DNA from: Fusarium oxysporum f. sp. lycopersici 4287
Taxonomy: Eukaryota > Ascomycota > Sordariomycetes > Hypocreales > Nectriaceae
Direction of reading: 5' to 3'
Length of the DNA: 64,000 bases
NCBI RefSeq assembly: GCF_000149955.1
Contig: NC_030996.1
Span: forward strand, 1,899,301-1,963,300
Within the stretch, counting starts at the first letter, position 1, and each line of letters opens with the position of its first letter. Below the pieces are notes generated by a model. It saw only the letters and a list, made by a program, of their open reading frames with translations. It ran no database searches and was not told the origin of the DNA. Below, in pieces: positions 22,015 through 33,280 of this stretch. A program made the translations under genes and the position numbers.

Positions 22015-23406
22015 ATGTGGATTATCAAGGCCTGCTCAGTCCTCGCCGCTGTCTGCACCGTAGCTGCTGACAGTGCCGGCCCCAAGATTGACTTCTCCTC
22101 CACCACCGGTGCACCTCAGCATCTCGCCGCAGGTATTCTGTACGGCATACCCGACAACACGAACCAGATTCCAGACAGTCTTCTCTCTGGCTTCGGTTTT
22201 AACTATTACCGAGGTGCAGGTGCCCAAGTCTCCCATGGATGGAGTTATAATGAGGCTAGCTTCCAGCAGCGCTTTACTAGCGCTCATAACAACTACATCG
22301 TCACGCGTCGTCACAATGGTGGCTTTGTATTGTTGCTGAATGACCTCTGGGGCTTTGATTGCTCTTCTAATAACAATACGTCACCGGGTCCAGGTGATAA
22401 TGGCGATTGGTCGTCTTATGACAAATTCGTCCAGGCTATCATTGCAAATGTCAAGAAATACAACATGCAGGAAGGCTTGGTCATTGATATATGGAACGAG
22501 CCAGAGGGGAGCTGCTTCTGGGGCCGGAGCATTGACCAGTGGCTTCAGATGTGGGGTCGCGGCTGGCATCAATTCAAGTAAGTGTCGAGTTACCTCTGAG
22601 GATCAGACAAGACATGGACTGACTGGCTATTCAGTGATGCTTTTGGGAAGAAGGTGTTGACGTCCGGACCAACTCTCGCCAACCAACCAGGAACAACCAA
22701 TTCCTGGTGGACACAATGGGCTCAATTCGTCAAGAACAATAATTCCGTCCCCGACCAATATGTATGGCACGAGGAGGGCGGTTCAGGCTCCAACTTCGAG
22801 TACAGCTACGGCGTCTTGCAACAGATACTCACTAAATACGGTCTTCCCCAACGCCAAATCAACATCAACGAGTACGCCACATTCAACGAGCAAGTCCCCG
22901 CCGGATCTGCATTCTGGATCTCTCAGCTCGAACGCCGTAATGCTATCGGTCTTCGTGGCAATTGGCTAGGAGGCACCCAGCTTCACGACTTGGCTGCCAG
23001 TCTTCTCTCCAAGCCTAATCCCTCGAACTACGCTTCTACAGGGTACTTTGCCAACGGAGACTGGTGGGTGTATAATTACTACTCACACAACATGACGGGC
23101 CAGCGCGTTTCGACTTCTGTGTCTTCTGATGGTCGGCTTGATGCTTATGCGACGGTGGATACTGCAGCGCGCACCGCTAGGGTATTGCATGGCTGCCATC
23201 CGCCTACCACCGGTACTTATGATGTGACATTCTCCGGCTTGGCAAAGTTGGGTCTCCCGTCTTCTGGAACGCTTCAGGTCAGGACCTGGAAATTCGCTGT
23301 GGGCAGTGAAGTGCACTACAGCCAGATGGGCCCTCCTCAGGAATTGGGTAACTATGGTCACACTATTAAGCAACGGTCAGGTTACGCTGCCGTTCTACCA
23401 GACTGA
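22015..23406 (+). CDS. Secreted clan GH-A glycoside hydrolase (GH39-like)
   Basis: Two exons (22015-22577, 22635-23406) give 444 residues. The N terminus MWIIKACSVLAAVCTVAADS is a signal peptide, so the enzyme is probably secreted. A (beta/alpha)8 barrel is indicated by NYYRGAGAQ, then IDIWNEPEG, whose Glu162 fits the acid/base position, and ININEYA, whose Glu267 fits the nucleophile at the end of strand 7. The C-terminal part is beta-rich, as in GH39 and related families. Exact specificity cannot be read; a plant cell-wall glycan is the likely target. ATG 22015 is chosen because it begins the signal peptide and has a TATA box at the right distance. It stands alone, with no other carbohydrate-active gene nearby except the GH3 remnant. 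Confidence 0.8.
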
Positions 23407-23891
23407 TGATGTGACTACATACGCATGGGAGTTTAAGTTCTAGATATTTATATGCACATTAAGTTGTTGGGATATATTGGGAGCTGGGGATGATCGATTC
23501 GTGAAATATGCAGAGGTGTTATAAGGGTGCGTTGGTGGAGAGCGTGAGTATTGGTCAGTAGTGAATTCGAACCATATCTCGACAAGATGCATCAAGAAAT
23601 GTCACTATGGATCAGCAATTCACTACTGTATTATTCTTAAACCGTTGCCCTTTTATTGCTCCCACCTTGTCGGTAATTTAAGTAAGCAGAAAATATCAAA
23701 CTTACCCTGTATTTACGGTTCTCTGGTTGGCCTCTTCAAGCGTTAGAGGAGGCTAACGCCCACGTGGTAGCGCTCTTTGGCTGCCGGAGCTAGCGGCATC
23801 AGTCAGCAATGACGCCAACGATTTAAGATGCCTTGTTTACAAACCTCAACTTCTTTCACACCCTCAACATGCGCCTTTGAAGGCTAGAAAA
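23407..23891. other. Intergenic
   Basis: 3' flank of the glycosidase and promoter region of the phospholipase. No gene or notable repeat is seen. Confidence 0.5.
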
Positions 23892-26103
23892 ATGGTCATT
23901 TTGACTTCAGTTCGAAAGTCACCAGCTTATTTATATGCCAAAACATATTGTCTTTGCTCATTGGTCTCTCTCGTCCAAGCGACGCCTGTTTCATCGAGGG
24001 TACGTGTAACTCATACAAGAACACGTTTTCGGAACGGCCGAGTTGTGGTTTCGTTTCCAACAATACAGGAGAAGAGCGATACGAATTCTCGCCATTTAGC
24101 GACTTCACCGCCGGCAAAAGTCTCATTTGCTCAGAAAACTAGGGATATCGTTGAAAGATGGTATCAAAGAGCTGTCGACTTGGCATCTGTCAAGACACTC
24201 CTGCAGAGGGACGAGACGGACTTCGCAACATACCCTGAGCTCAAATGGGATGCTCATGTCCGACATGGCTCCTCTCTACATCATAAAGAACAAAAGTTCA
24301 TTGGGCTTCGGAAGTTGAGAATTTCATCACAAGGAGAAGATTCGTTACATCGCTTCCTAGACCTCTCACCTGATGAGAAGGTTGACCTCAGAGATGTCCC
24401 GCTCATCGCGCTGGGCGGCTCAGGTGGGGGTTACAAGGTGATGTACGGATTTGCCGGGTTCATTTCAGCTGCCAAGAAGCATGGACTATGGGATTGTATT
24501 ACCTGGACTGCCGGCGTTAGTGGAAGTTGTTGGACTCTTGCGGCTTACTATACCATCGCTCGACATGACATACAACGGTTGATCGATCATTATCTCACAG
24601 TGGCTAGTGAGCTTGCGCACCCCATGAGTATCCACGCCCTGAATATGGTTGCACGAAGCAAGAGAGGCGTCTACTTTCTGATAGGCCCTCTGGTCAGTAA
24701 AGCGCAGAAGAGCATCATTGGGCTGGGAATCATGGATCTTTACTCGACTCTTACGGCAACGTATCAACTGCTGTCAAGAGAGCCAAAGGGAAGACTGAGC
24801 AGAGCGACATTTCAGTGGTCCAAGATCTGGCATCGATCGGGTATCGATAAGGGACTGGAGCCAATGCCGCTTCTCGCAGCCGTGAGGCGCGTGCCGAAGT
24901 ATTCATATGAGCCAAAGACAATCTCCGCCAAGGCCAGGGATGTCAAGAAACAGCCAACATCTCGACAGCTTGACACTATCGAAGGAAATGATCAAGCAAA
25001 TTCAACAGTATCTCTGAACAGACGGTCTAAGAAGCTCTTCCAGTATTTCGAAATTTCACCTCTCGAAGTCGGTAGTCCAGACCTCAACCGTTACGTCCCA
25101 ACTTGGGCATGGGGGCGAACCTTCATTTCTGGGTATTCCGTGGATCGTCGTCCTGAGCAGTCCTTCTCGCTCTTGCTGGGCCAGTGTACCAGTGCTCCAG
25201 CGGGTCCTTTGGCAGAGTGCATCAAAGCTCTCTTGGTCACCATACCCAAGAACACAATGGTGGCACGCTTAGTCACCCTCTTCAATAACTTACTCCAGTC
25301 GAAGCACTTTGAGAGCTTTTGGGGAAACCCCATTCGTGCGGGCCACGACCCGAATCCTTTTTATGGACTTGAAAGACCTGTAGGAATGCGAGAGCACACC
25401 TCGGAGCACTCTATGTACCTATCGCGGGTTGCCTCATCAGCATCAAAGAGGGATACACAGCAGCGACAAATCCTTTTCCGATCCTGTAGCCTTGCAGCCG
25501 CATTTATTCCCGCCGTGGGAAGCACAAGGACGTACAAGGCTCATGGACTCAGGCATGGCGAATAATCTTCCCAATCATATCCTCGCTCGGCCAGAACGGG
25601 GTGTCGACGTTTTCCTATCTTTCGATGCATCTTCAGATATCCATACCGGAGCAGCTGTTCAGCGGCTTCACCACTTCGCCGCCGACTTTGACATTGAGCT
25701 GAGAGATGTGACGCAGGAGTTCCACAACCCACAGCGGAATAAAGTCTTATCTTCAAGTCACGCGTCGGAAGTCGAATCTCGATACATAGATCACTACGCC
25801 AGAGTCTTCTATGGAAGAAGACAGAGTGGGCAAGATATGTACATTATTTACTGCCCGCTCCTGCCGAATGCCTTGAACCCGGATTACAACCCTACGGTAA
25901 GTTTCCATTTGTATACGAATAAGCATACTGATAAGATCTAGACTGCGTCGTTTTCAACATCGACGAACCTCATGTGGACGCCTGATCAGGTTAAAAGCGT
26001 TCTTATAACGTCAGAAACGAACGTTTCACATTATGCTATCGATACCATTAAACGTGTGATGAGAAAAGTTTACGAAGATAAAAAGGCGTATAGACTCGCT
26101 TAA
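23892..26103 (+). CDS. Cytosolic phospholipase A2 / lysophospholipase-type patatin-like enzyme
   Basis: Three exons (23892-25379, 25441-25896, 25942-26103) join in phase for about 701 residues. The first intron is inferred from a frame change and fits GTAGGA...ATCAG. The catalytic domain is clear: LIALGGSGGGYKVMYGF, then WTAGVSGSCW, where the GxSGS serine is about Ser210, and RLMDSGMANNLPNHILARPE, carrying the dyad Asp. The family cleaves acyl chains from glycerophospholipids. The N terminus is hydrophobic (YCLCSLVSLVQATPVSSR) and may be a signal or anchor sequence, which would make it the secreted PLB-like type. About 70 residues of low-complexity insert (KKQPTSRQLDTIEGNDQANS region) lie mid-domain. 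The neighbours are unrelated. Confidence 0.82.
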
Positions 26104-26183
26104 AAAGTTAGATTAGACTATAGACTTTGCTGGGACTATTATGTACTGTAGACAAACGGGCCATCAGGCATCTTGTTCCAAGC

Positions 26184-27308
26184 TTAAGAGCTGACTCCTG
26201 GTGTCTCGCCAATAACAGTCAAGAACTTCTGAGCTCGTGTCTTGCCCTCCTTCAAACCCTTCAGACCCTCAGAGAGACCTTCTAGGCCGTTCTTACCAAT
26301 GACGTAAGGATGGGCTGTGAACCAACCCTCTCGAAGACCCCTAGCAAACGCTGCACCCCATACAACACCAAGGAGCTTGTTCTTCTCATCCTTGTCATGA
26401 ACATGGCTAACCTTCGAAACAACAGCATCGACGCTCGGGTCAGCACCCTCGACTTCAGTCTTCATCAAGATATTGGTCAGCTTTGGCTTTCGGCCAGTCG
26501 AGTCTGGAGGACCGGCGATGGCCTTGGTAACAGTTCTGATGGTTGAATCTTCAGACACACTGTCAAAGGCTTTCCAGCATCGACCATCCGGAGCACCCCC
26601 CTTCTTGAGAGCTTCTTGGATTGCCTTGACCAGCTCTTCCTCAGTCTTGTAAGCGGTGTAGTCAACAAGAGCGTCGCCCTTGCTCTCGTCGAGGAATGGC
26701 TTGATAAATGCACTGCGCTGGCTTCCAACTGCAATGATCGGATGAACATTCGCAGCTGCGGCGAGCTTGATACCGTAAGCTCCAGTAGCGGTACTAGCTC
26801 CATAAACGAGAAGAGGACGCTTGGCCTCAGTCTTGGCAAGCGGGGACCAAGGCTCGGGGATCTCAAGCTCCTGGAACAAAGCGCAGACAGAAGTGTACGC
26901 GGCGAGAGGGATGGTAGCAGCCTCTTCGAAAGACACCGAATCGGGGATATGGAAAGTTGTGTAGTATGGCGCGGTCGCGTACTCGGCAAAAGCACCGTGG
27001 GGAGTTCTCATCTCATGGAATGCGGCTACGCGGTCGCCTTTGTGGAAGCCGACGACATTTTCGCCTACGGCTTCGACAATACCGGCGATGTCGTCACCGC
27101 TGTTGTTTTCTTCGCCGAGCCAAATCGGGATCTTCCAATCCTTGGGGTTGGTGCCTTCAAGGTTTAATATTTATGATGAGAGCACGAGGGGATGGTTTGG
27201 CTTACCTGCAATGACAACCTTGATGAGCACGTCGCCAGGGCCTGGCTTAGGAATCGGAGAGTCGATGATCTCGACGGATGTGTCTTTCTTGACGATTGCT
27301 TCCTTCAT
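26184..27308 (-). CDS. Zinc-independent medium-chain dehydrogenase/reductase (enoyl reductase-like)
   Basis: Two exons (27308-27206, 27154-26184) give 357 residues. The start MKEAIVKKDTSVEIIDSPIP leads into the GroES-like domain, with TNPKDWKIP and DDIAGIVEAVGENV. The nucleotide-binding domain has LLVYGASTATGAYGIKLA, equivalent to the AxxGxxG motif of quinone oxidoreductases. The structural-zinc cysteine lobe is absent, which places it with zinc-independent NADPH-dependent enoyl reductases or quinone oxidoreductases. No signal sequence, so cytosolic. Many such genes act in detoxification or as stand-alone enoyl reductases of secondary metabolism, but no synthase gene is in the window. Confidence 0.87.
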
Positions 27309-28354
27309 GATGTTTGTATTTGTGTGTTATCTCGTTTGCGAGTTTTCTCCTGACGACGAACTTCTATAGTTAAGCTATAGATACCGAACACTTCTTATAG
27401 ATGGCACTTGAAACAGTATTACAGTAACGTTATGCAGCACATTTCGCCTTCTCGCATGATATACATGACCTCATTTCCTCGGCATTCGACCTACATTAGT
27501 AATGCTGGTGGATCAACATCTATTTCTATTAATCGTTAGACTCCCCGGGTCTCGGGGTCTATCATGAACCCGGGACCCATTTAAGCTTTGACTTGCAAGC
27601 TTCATACGTCTACAGCACTTCGATTGTTATATTGAAACGGCCTAAATATTGTCCCGAGAGAAAATAGTCCAATCTTTTATCGAAAAAAGTCTCCGAGAGA
27701 AATTCAGGTGAAGTTGGTAGATGCGCATATTTACGTGTCAGCATCTTATTGTTGTGGGGTTTATGAGGGTCTCGATTTTCGGTTTCGGTTTCTACGCCGC
27801 TTCTACACCTTTCTAGTTAGCACGACAGGTCCCGCTTTCCAGCACGGAACTCTCCGTGCCGTCTTTGCCAGGCATTTCCAGCCAAGGGTTCAGTCTGCTC
27901 AACATGGAGATTTGTAATAAAAGGGTCTAAGGTGATGCCGAAGAACTTCATCTGTTGTACAGTGGCGACTTGAACCTTGCTGGTAGCCGTAACGGCGTAG
28001 CGAGCAAGATATCGTGCGTTGCGAAGGTCATCTATTGCTATAAAGGATGTTCATCTCAAGACAGGTACGATATGAAACATCCATAGCGGCTCTGCAAATG
28101 AGCACCTTTTTCTATCTTCGCAACATTCGCACTGGGCAGTAGCCTGCGTGCAGAAACCATACTGATCAACAGTTAATTGTTGAAATTGTTCCAGACAATT
28201 GTACAGTGTTGCACCTCCAAAAATAGACACCGCCTTCTAGTCCCATAGCGAGGTAAGGCAGGCGATGCAAACATCAGCTGTAAGGTCTATGAACTCAAAA
28301 CAACACTCTCAAAAACACACTTCAGACGGCATACCAACTGTAGTAATGACTCTT
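27309..28354. other. Intergenic, no gene seen
   Basis: No plausible exon chain was found. A C/G-rich near-palindrome built on CCCGGG and GGGTCTCGGGG lies near 27545-27580. Confidence 0.45.
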
Positions 28355-29559
28355 TCACCCTGGCAAGACCGAAGATTCTGAGAGGAAAACAGTAAGGACT
28401 GTAGCGTATCTATAAAGGTCAGTAGGACGTACATGAAGGACACAAGGTATTGCTTACGTGGCTCCAGCTATGATCAATTCTTGACTCTTCATTCTTGTAC
28501 CACCAGAAATCATGGCAACGAAGAATACCGTTGCACCCCCAACAGCAAAGAGTCGTGATGAGGTATTATTTAGGTAGGAGCATAAAATGACAGGGGCTAA
28601 TAGCATGACGACAATGATGGGTGTCATCAAAGCACGAGAAATAAAAGCCGCAGATGACCTTGTAGGGATATAAATATGAGCGCTGTCTCGTGAGACCTTC
28701 GGAGAATAGCTCTGTAAGTTACGTAAGTATAAGTGGGAATATCATTCAGGTGCTGCATAGGGATATACCGGAAAAAAGTAATCTCGCACACGAAGCAGAT
28801 TCTCAGCCACGTTGTTTTCAAGGCCTATCATGGCAGATTCATCCCGTGGACTGGTGCTAAGAAGCTCCTCAGGTGGATAGTTCAAAAACCTGCTTTCTGC
28901 TCGTGCTATAGAACCCGTGCCATTGACCCAGTTCTGCAGATTCGTTACAGCTCGAGGATCGGCTTGTTCGAGTTCAGAAATCTGTCGACTTCTTAATAGG
29001 AACTTGTCTAGGCTTATTAGTTCAACTTTAAGACCACTAGAGCTGTCAAAAACATCTTACCTAGATCCTCTAGTGCTTCGTCGAGCTCAGCAACAACTTG
29101 AGCTCTGTCTTGATTCTGGTCCCGCTGAGAACTGCCGAGAAACAATGGTCTTTCTTCGTCCCTATCAATCTTGTGCAGCTTGCTTTCAAGTGCGACAACA
29201 CGATTTTGTTTGAGTAATAATAATCGAGCACGAACATTCAGAAACCTTCGTGCGACGAAAAAGGACTCATGTGATGATATTAAAGATGAAAATTGGGGAT
29301 ATCCCTTAGGGTAGTCCTCGACTTTGACAGCTGTTAGCCTCGCTTATACGCAAATTCATTGACAGCCTTGCTTACTTTGCGGTAATTGCATTACCGGAGC
29401 ACTCTTGTTCCAAAACAGTGACAAACGAAGTGAGAAGACTGATGATGGCCAGGCCAGATTTGGCCACCCGAACCTCCAGGTTCTGCGGCTTGTACCTATC
29501 CTCGATAATGGCGTGGTGTTGCACTGGCCCAATTCGATATCGGAAGTAGCTGAAGACAT
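28355..29559 (-). CDS. DUF6594-family membrane protein
   Basis: Five exons (29559-29376, 29321-29061, 29007-28769, 28711-28458, 28409-28355) join in phase for 330 residues. After a poorly conserved N terminus comes the family start EDYPKGYPQFSSLISS, then a helical region of charged residues (ALESKLHKIDRDEERPLF), then FRxW-like LQNWVNGTG. The C terminus has two or three hydrophobic segments (ALMTPIIVVMLLAPVIL; LFAVGGATVFFVAMISG; YATVLTVFLSES). This layout, a helical domain capped by C-terminal membrane helices, is that of the fungal DUF6594 family. Its function is not established; members often lie near NLR-like and cell-death genes. It is divergent from the caspase-like gene with 363 bases between starts. 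No single exon is long, so it is easy to overlook. Confidence 0.78.
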
Positions 29560-29922
29560 CGTGCTTCTTCCTTGGAAAGCTTGTATTGCCGTCCAAACTT
29601 TGGTAACTCTAATATTGGAAGAATGTTGAAGCGGCTGGAGAAACCTAATAATTTTCACCCTATTCAGTAGATTGAAACGCCACTAGAAAGTGCATTTGTG
29701 ATTGAAGTTGTACTTTTTAGTGTCTCAAGCTGCCTCTTTGCGACCCCAAGCTTATAGGCTCGGCTGTCCCGCTGAGGGGTCAGCTGGGCGTGCGCTCAGC
29801 CCCAATAATACCAGGGATTTGCATTAACAGCAATGCTTATCATCCAACAGTCCAACTTCTCATCCTTTATAATCAGACCATACATAAGTACGCTGCTATT
29901 GTGATCCTTTGCAATTCTTTTA

Positions 29923-31950
29923 ATGGCAGCCACTCAAGAATGTTCAGCGCGCTGGGCGCTAATGATTGGAATCAACTATTACCCCAATGATCGACATCTA
30001 CACGGCAGTGTTGACGACGTTAGCGACGTCAGGGCCTATCTGGAACAGCACAGCGCTACGGCTATTCATGCATCCGTGCTCACAGCCACTGTACCGAAGC
30101 TAGCGAAGGATCATCAATCCACTAAAGATCCACCAGAAACAGCTGAGAACAGGCCAACCCGGGCAAATGTGCTGAAGCAACTTCGGATAATCATTGATTC
30201 TGCGAAGGCTGGAGATCATGTTTACATTCATTTCTCCGGGCACGGTACTCAACTCCCATCGGATGGCAACGTCGGCGAAACTGGCTTCGGCGAGCTAGGT
30301 CTCGTCCTTTACGAAAATGGCGAGCACGGAGCTAGCTACTTCCGCGGGCGCTATCTAGCCCAGGCTCTCAAAAGAATGGTCAGCAACGGTCTCATTATCA
30401 CAGTCGCGTTGGACTGCTGTTTTTCAGGTGCCGTGACTCGAGGCGACCGAGTCCGGGCTATGAAATACGATCCATCGCTCGACGCGGACAGAGTGGAACA
30501 GGAACGAGAATGCAGAGACGCACTGGGAATTCCCGGGCGGGATGCCAAAATTGACAGAGACTGGCTTGTCAATCCCGAGGGTTACACGATTATTACTGCT
30601 TGCGGTCCCCACGAAAAGGCCATGGAGGTTCTTGTCAACAAGACCCAGAAACGAGGCGCACTTACGCATCACCTTCTCAAAGCTCTTACTACTTTGGCAA
30701 AGGTGAAAGAGGCTGTGTCGCACCAATCACTCCATGAAACGGTCGTTTCTCTGATGCAGGCGTCGGGGTGCAGCCAGACTCCAATGCGCTACGGCAACAC
30801 TCTCCGTTCATTCTTCGGTTCGCTACTTCAGACAGAATCTCTCACTGCCTTACCAATATACAAGATAGAAGGTTCGAGGATCTTCATTAAAGCAGGGCAG
30901 GTCCATGGAATCTCAATTGGAGACGAGTTCACTGTTCGGAATAGTCTTTCAACTGGTTCAACTAGAAGTCCTGGCGCAAAACGCAGCTTCAGATTCATGG
31001 TCTCAAACGTTTGGGCCTTTGAGTCCGAGTTGACAATGTCACATGGAGTTCGGACACCATCCACAGTCTCCCCATTCAGCACCAAGGATCTAGTGACTTT
31101 AAAGGCCACACAACTATCAACAGTTTCTTCTCACAAGATCAATGCTTGGCTTCCGGAGGAGTTGATACGTGAGAAGAAGTGGGAACATAAGTCGAAAGTG
31201 TTACAGCACTTCCAAATACTTACAGAAACCGAAGAAAAAGACCTTTGTATGTTTCGACTAACAGTCAACAAGTTCAGGGCATACGAAATTGTTGGTGAAG
31301 CGCAAGAAAACATGCTTCAACTACCAACCCTCGACGATGGGTTAGACGATTCCTTTCCGAAGATGATGGAGACTCTTCAGCATGTTGCCACTTTCAAATA
31401 CTTCGAAGGCCTAGTTAATGTACTTCCGTCTCCGGAGTTTAGATCTAAGTACAACATCAAGCCAATTGTGGCCTCCACTCCAAATGGTGTCTTCAAAGTT
31501 GTGGATGGAGGGACTTTTGGATTCACCATCGAGAACTATACAAATCACCCTCTCTACATGGCCATCTTTGACTTTGATCCTTCTTGGGGTGTGAAAAATC
31601 TTGTCTCCGGTTCTGGAGGCGATGATTATGTCCTCGTGCCACCATCAGCCCATTGCCAGAACGGCGGCGCGAAGGAAATAAATCTGAAAATGACGATTCC
31701 AGGTCATCTTAATCTGGGGACTCAGGCTCGAGATGTCATCAAAGTCTTCATCACTGACAAACCAGTTTCATTTCCGGGTATGGTTTTGCCAGGATTGGGT
31801 ATGAACGTAAGCTTGAGGAGTTCGTCTGTGAGTGCAGAGATAATCTCCGACTTTATCAAGCACTTGAATACCGGGGGAAGGATGAGGAGTACAGGAAGTA
31901 AGGGAGCGTGGATGTCGCACAATTTCATAGTCTGGACCTCTGTCAACTAG
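29923..31950 (+). CDS. Caspase-like peptidase C14 with large C-terminal region
   Basis: An intronless gene of 675 codons. The N-terminal caspase fold begins with RWALMIGINYYPNDRHLHGS. His107 lies in HFSGHGTQ and the catalytic Cys166 in ALDCCFSGAV; both catalytic residues are present. It lacks the Pro/Gln-rich prodomain of ordinary metacaspases. After about residue 300 follows some 370 residues without catalytic motifs, probably beta-rich (HPLYMAIFDFDPSWGV and a C-terminal VFITDKPVSFPG), as in fungal caspase-domain proteins distinct from the yeast MCA1 type. It presumably cleaves after Arg/Lys or Asp in a death or immune role; the target is unknown. It stands between the DUF6594 gene and a small barrel-like protein, upstream of a second, CHAT-type protease. 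Confidence 0.88.
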   Translation: MAATQECSARWALMIGINYYPNDRHLHGSVDDVSDVRAYLEQHSATAIHASVLTATVPKLAKDHQSTKDPPETAENRPTRANVLKQLRIIIDSAKAGDHVYIHFSGHGTQLPSDGNVGETGFGELGLVLYENGEHGASYFRGRYLAQALKRMVSNGLIITVALDCCFSGAVTRGDRVRAMKYDPSLDADRVEQERECRDALGIPGRDAKIDRDWLVNPEGYTIITACGPHEKAMEVLVNKTQKRGALTHHLLKALTTLAKVKEAVSHQSLHETVVSLMQASGCSQTPMRYGNTLRSFFGSLLQTESLTALPIYKIEGSRIFIKAGQVHGISIGDEFTVRNSLSTGSTRSPGAKRSFRFMVSNVWAFESELTMSHGVRTPSTVSPFSTKDLVTLKATQLSTVSSHKINAWLPEELIREKKWEHKSKVLQHFQILTETEEKDLCMFRLTVNKFRAYEIVGEAQENMLQLPTLDDGLDDSFPKMMETLQHVATFKYFEGLVNVLPSPEFRSKYNIKPIVASTPNGVFKVVDGGTFGFTIENYTNHPLYMAIFDFDPSWGVKNLVSGSGGDDYVLVPPSAHCQNGGAKEINLKMTIPGHLNLGTQARDVIKVFITDKPVSFPGMVLPGLGMNVSLRSSSVSAEIISDFIKHLNTGGRMRSTGSKGAWMSHNFIVWTSVN

Positions 31951-31986
31951 CATATAGATACTCATGGTTCCGGATCAGATGAGGCT

Positions 31987-32365
31987 TTAGAAAGGATCAT
32001 CTACCAATTCCAACTCACTCTCATCATACTCGCGCCCTTGCATAACCTCCTTGCCACTATCATCGCAAAGGATATATTTTCCTCCTCTCACTTCTGAAAC
32101 TGTATATGTTGATCCATTTGAGAGTACCCTGACCATGTCATTTGGCCTGAGCTTCGCGGTCTAAAGAATATTAGCCAGGTAGAGGCCTCTTGCCGCAGAA
32201 ACTTACCGTAGCGAAAGTTCTGATGGTTGGACGACCCCCATCAATCACCTCCACTTCAGGCGCATCCTGTTGACTATGTGACGATCAGTAGCGCCATCAT
32301 ATGCTGAGAAACATAGCATACCTTGACTCGATTGGAGCCTTTTGATCCTCTGATGAATCCTTCAT
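31987..32365 (-). CDS. Small SH3/Tudor-like barrel protein, 94 residues
   Basis: Three exons (32365-32322, 32273-32207, 32160-31987) join in phase. The start MKDSSEDQKAPIESS is acidic and disordered. The C-terminal part reads LRPNDMVRVLSNGSTYTVSE and GGKYILCDDSGKEV and ends in acidic YDESELELVDDPF. Alternating short strands with a turn-rich DDSG match a small SH3 or Tudor-like barrel of the kind found in short fungal proteins. Convergent with the caspase gene, with only 36 bases between stop codons. No catalytic residues are evident; an adaptor role for a neighbouring protease is possible but inferred. Confidence 0.65.
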
Positions 32366-33280
32366 CGTGACTGTGGTGGAGACTAACTCAAACAGATTCG
32401 CTGCTGCTAAGACACGAGGACCAATTGAGGTAGCTACCTACTTAGTCCTCTACAGTACTAGCTAGCAGTAGATCCAAGATTTAAAGTAGTGGATGCTGAG
32501 CCCAAGCGCTAGGATTTTTGAAGCTGGGCAGCGAATGCGGCTCAACCGTCTTGCGACCCAGTAGGCCTACCAAAGCATAGGCGACACATCGCCGGGAGGT
32601 TCTAAGCGAGCCGTCATGCAGCAGCAGACAGGCAGCCTTAATGCACCGTGAGCATTTTTTCCACCTATTAGAATCGTTGGTTGGTTGGTGAAATTTCTGC
32701 GTCGAATCAGCGACTAATGTTCCCCGCTCTTTATCGGAATACTGGGAGAGAAGGGCATATCTGTTAGTGGTGATGAGATTCTACAGGAGGTTACACCACT
32801 GCTGAGAAACAACAACGATTCGCTATCTTTTGGCTGCTGCCTGTTTGGAGGCCTTCTTTTCCGCAATCACCCTTGTCTATCATAAAGTGAAAGCCAGTGG
32901 CTGGCTGACCAAGCTTGTAGTAAGCCTAAAATATGCATAGTTGATTTTCGCCAAGATAATGTGATTGACCTACTGGAGGCCTTTTGTGACAGGCAAAAAC
33001 TGCATTTGTGATACCTCGAATGCCCATGTACGTAGTGAGTAGCCTGGCTGCCTGGATTCTCGCCACAATGCCTCCAAGCCTTCTACCTATAGTTATGAAA
33101 CTAAATATCTAAGTAATTGAATTCACAGAACTTCTAACGAACTTTAAATGCAGCTAAAACATTAAGCTTGATCTTGACGAATAGGTCTCTAAGGTATCAC
33201 AATCCCTTCCGCAGAAATTGTAAGCGCACTGTATTACCTCCACTGTAGCCCGATGCCTTCGCGCTGATTTGCACTAGACA
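32366..33280. other. Intergenic, no gene seen
   Basis: Promoter region between the small barrel gene (minus) and the TPR-CHAT gene (plus). No plausible exon chain or repeat was found. Confidence 0.45.

Noticed and set aside
26477..27167. Overlapping frames of 172 and 183 codons over the oxidoreductase gene
   Set aside because: The minus-strand MDR frame shows clear family motifs and a phased intron; the others are shadows.
29372..29596. Alternative frame (DVFSYFRYRIGPVQHH...) over the first DUF6594 exon
   Set aside because: It looks protein-like but cannot be joined in phase to the next exon; the other frame can, through a GTAAGC donor.
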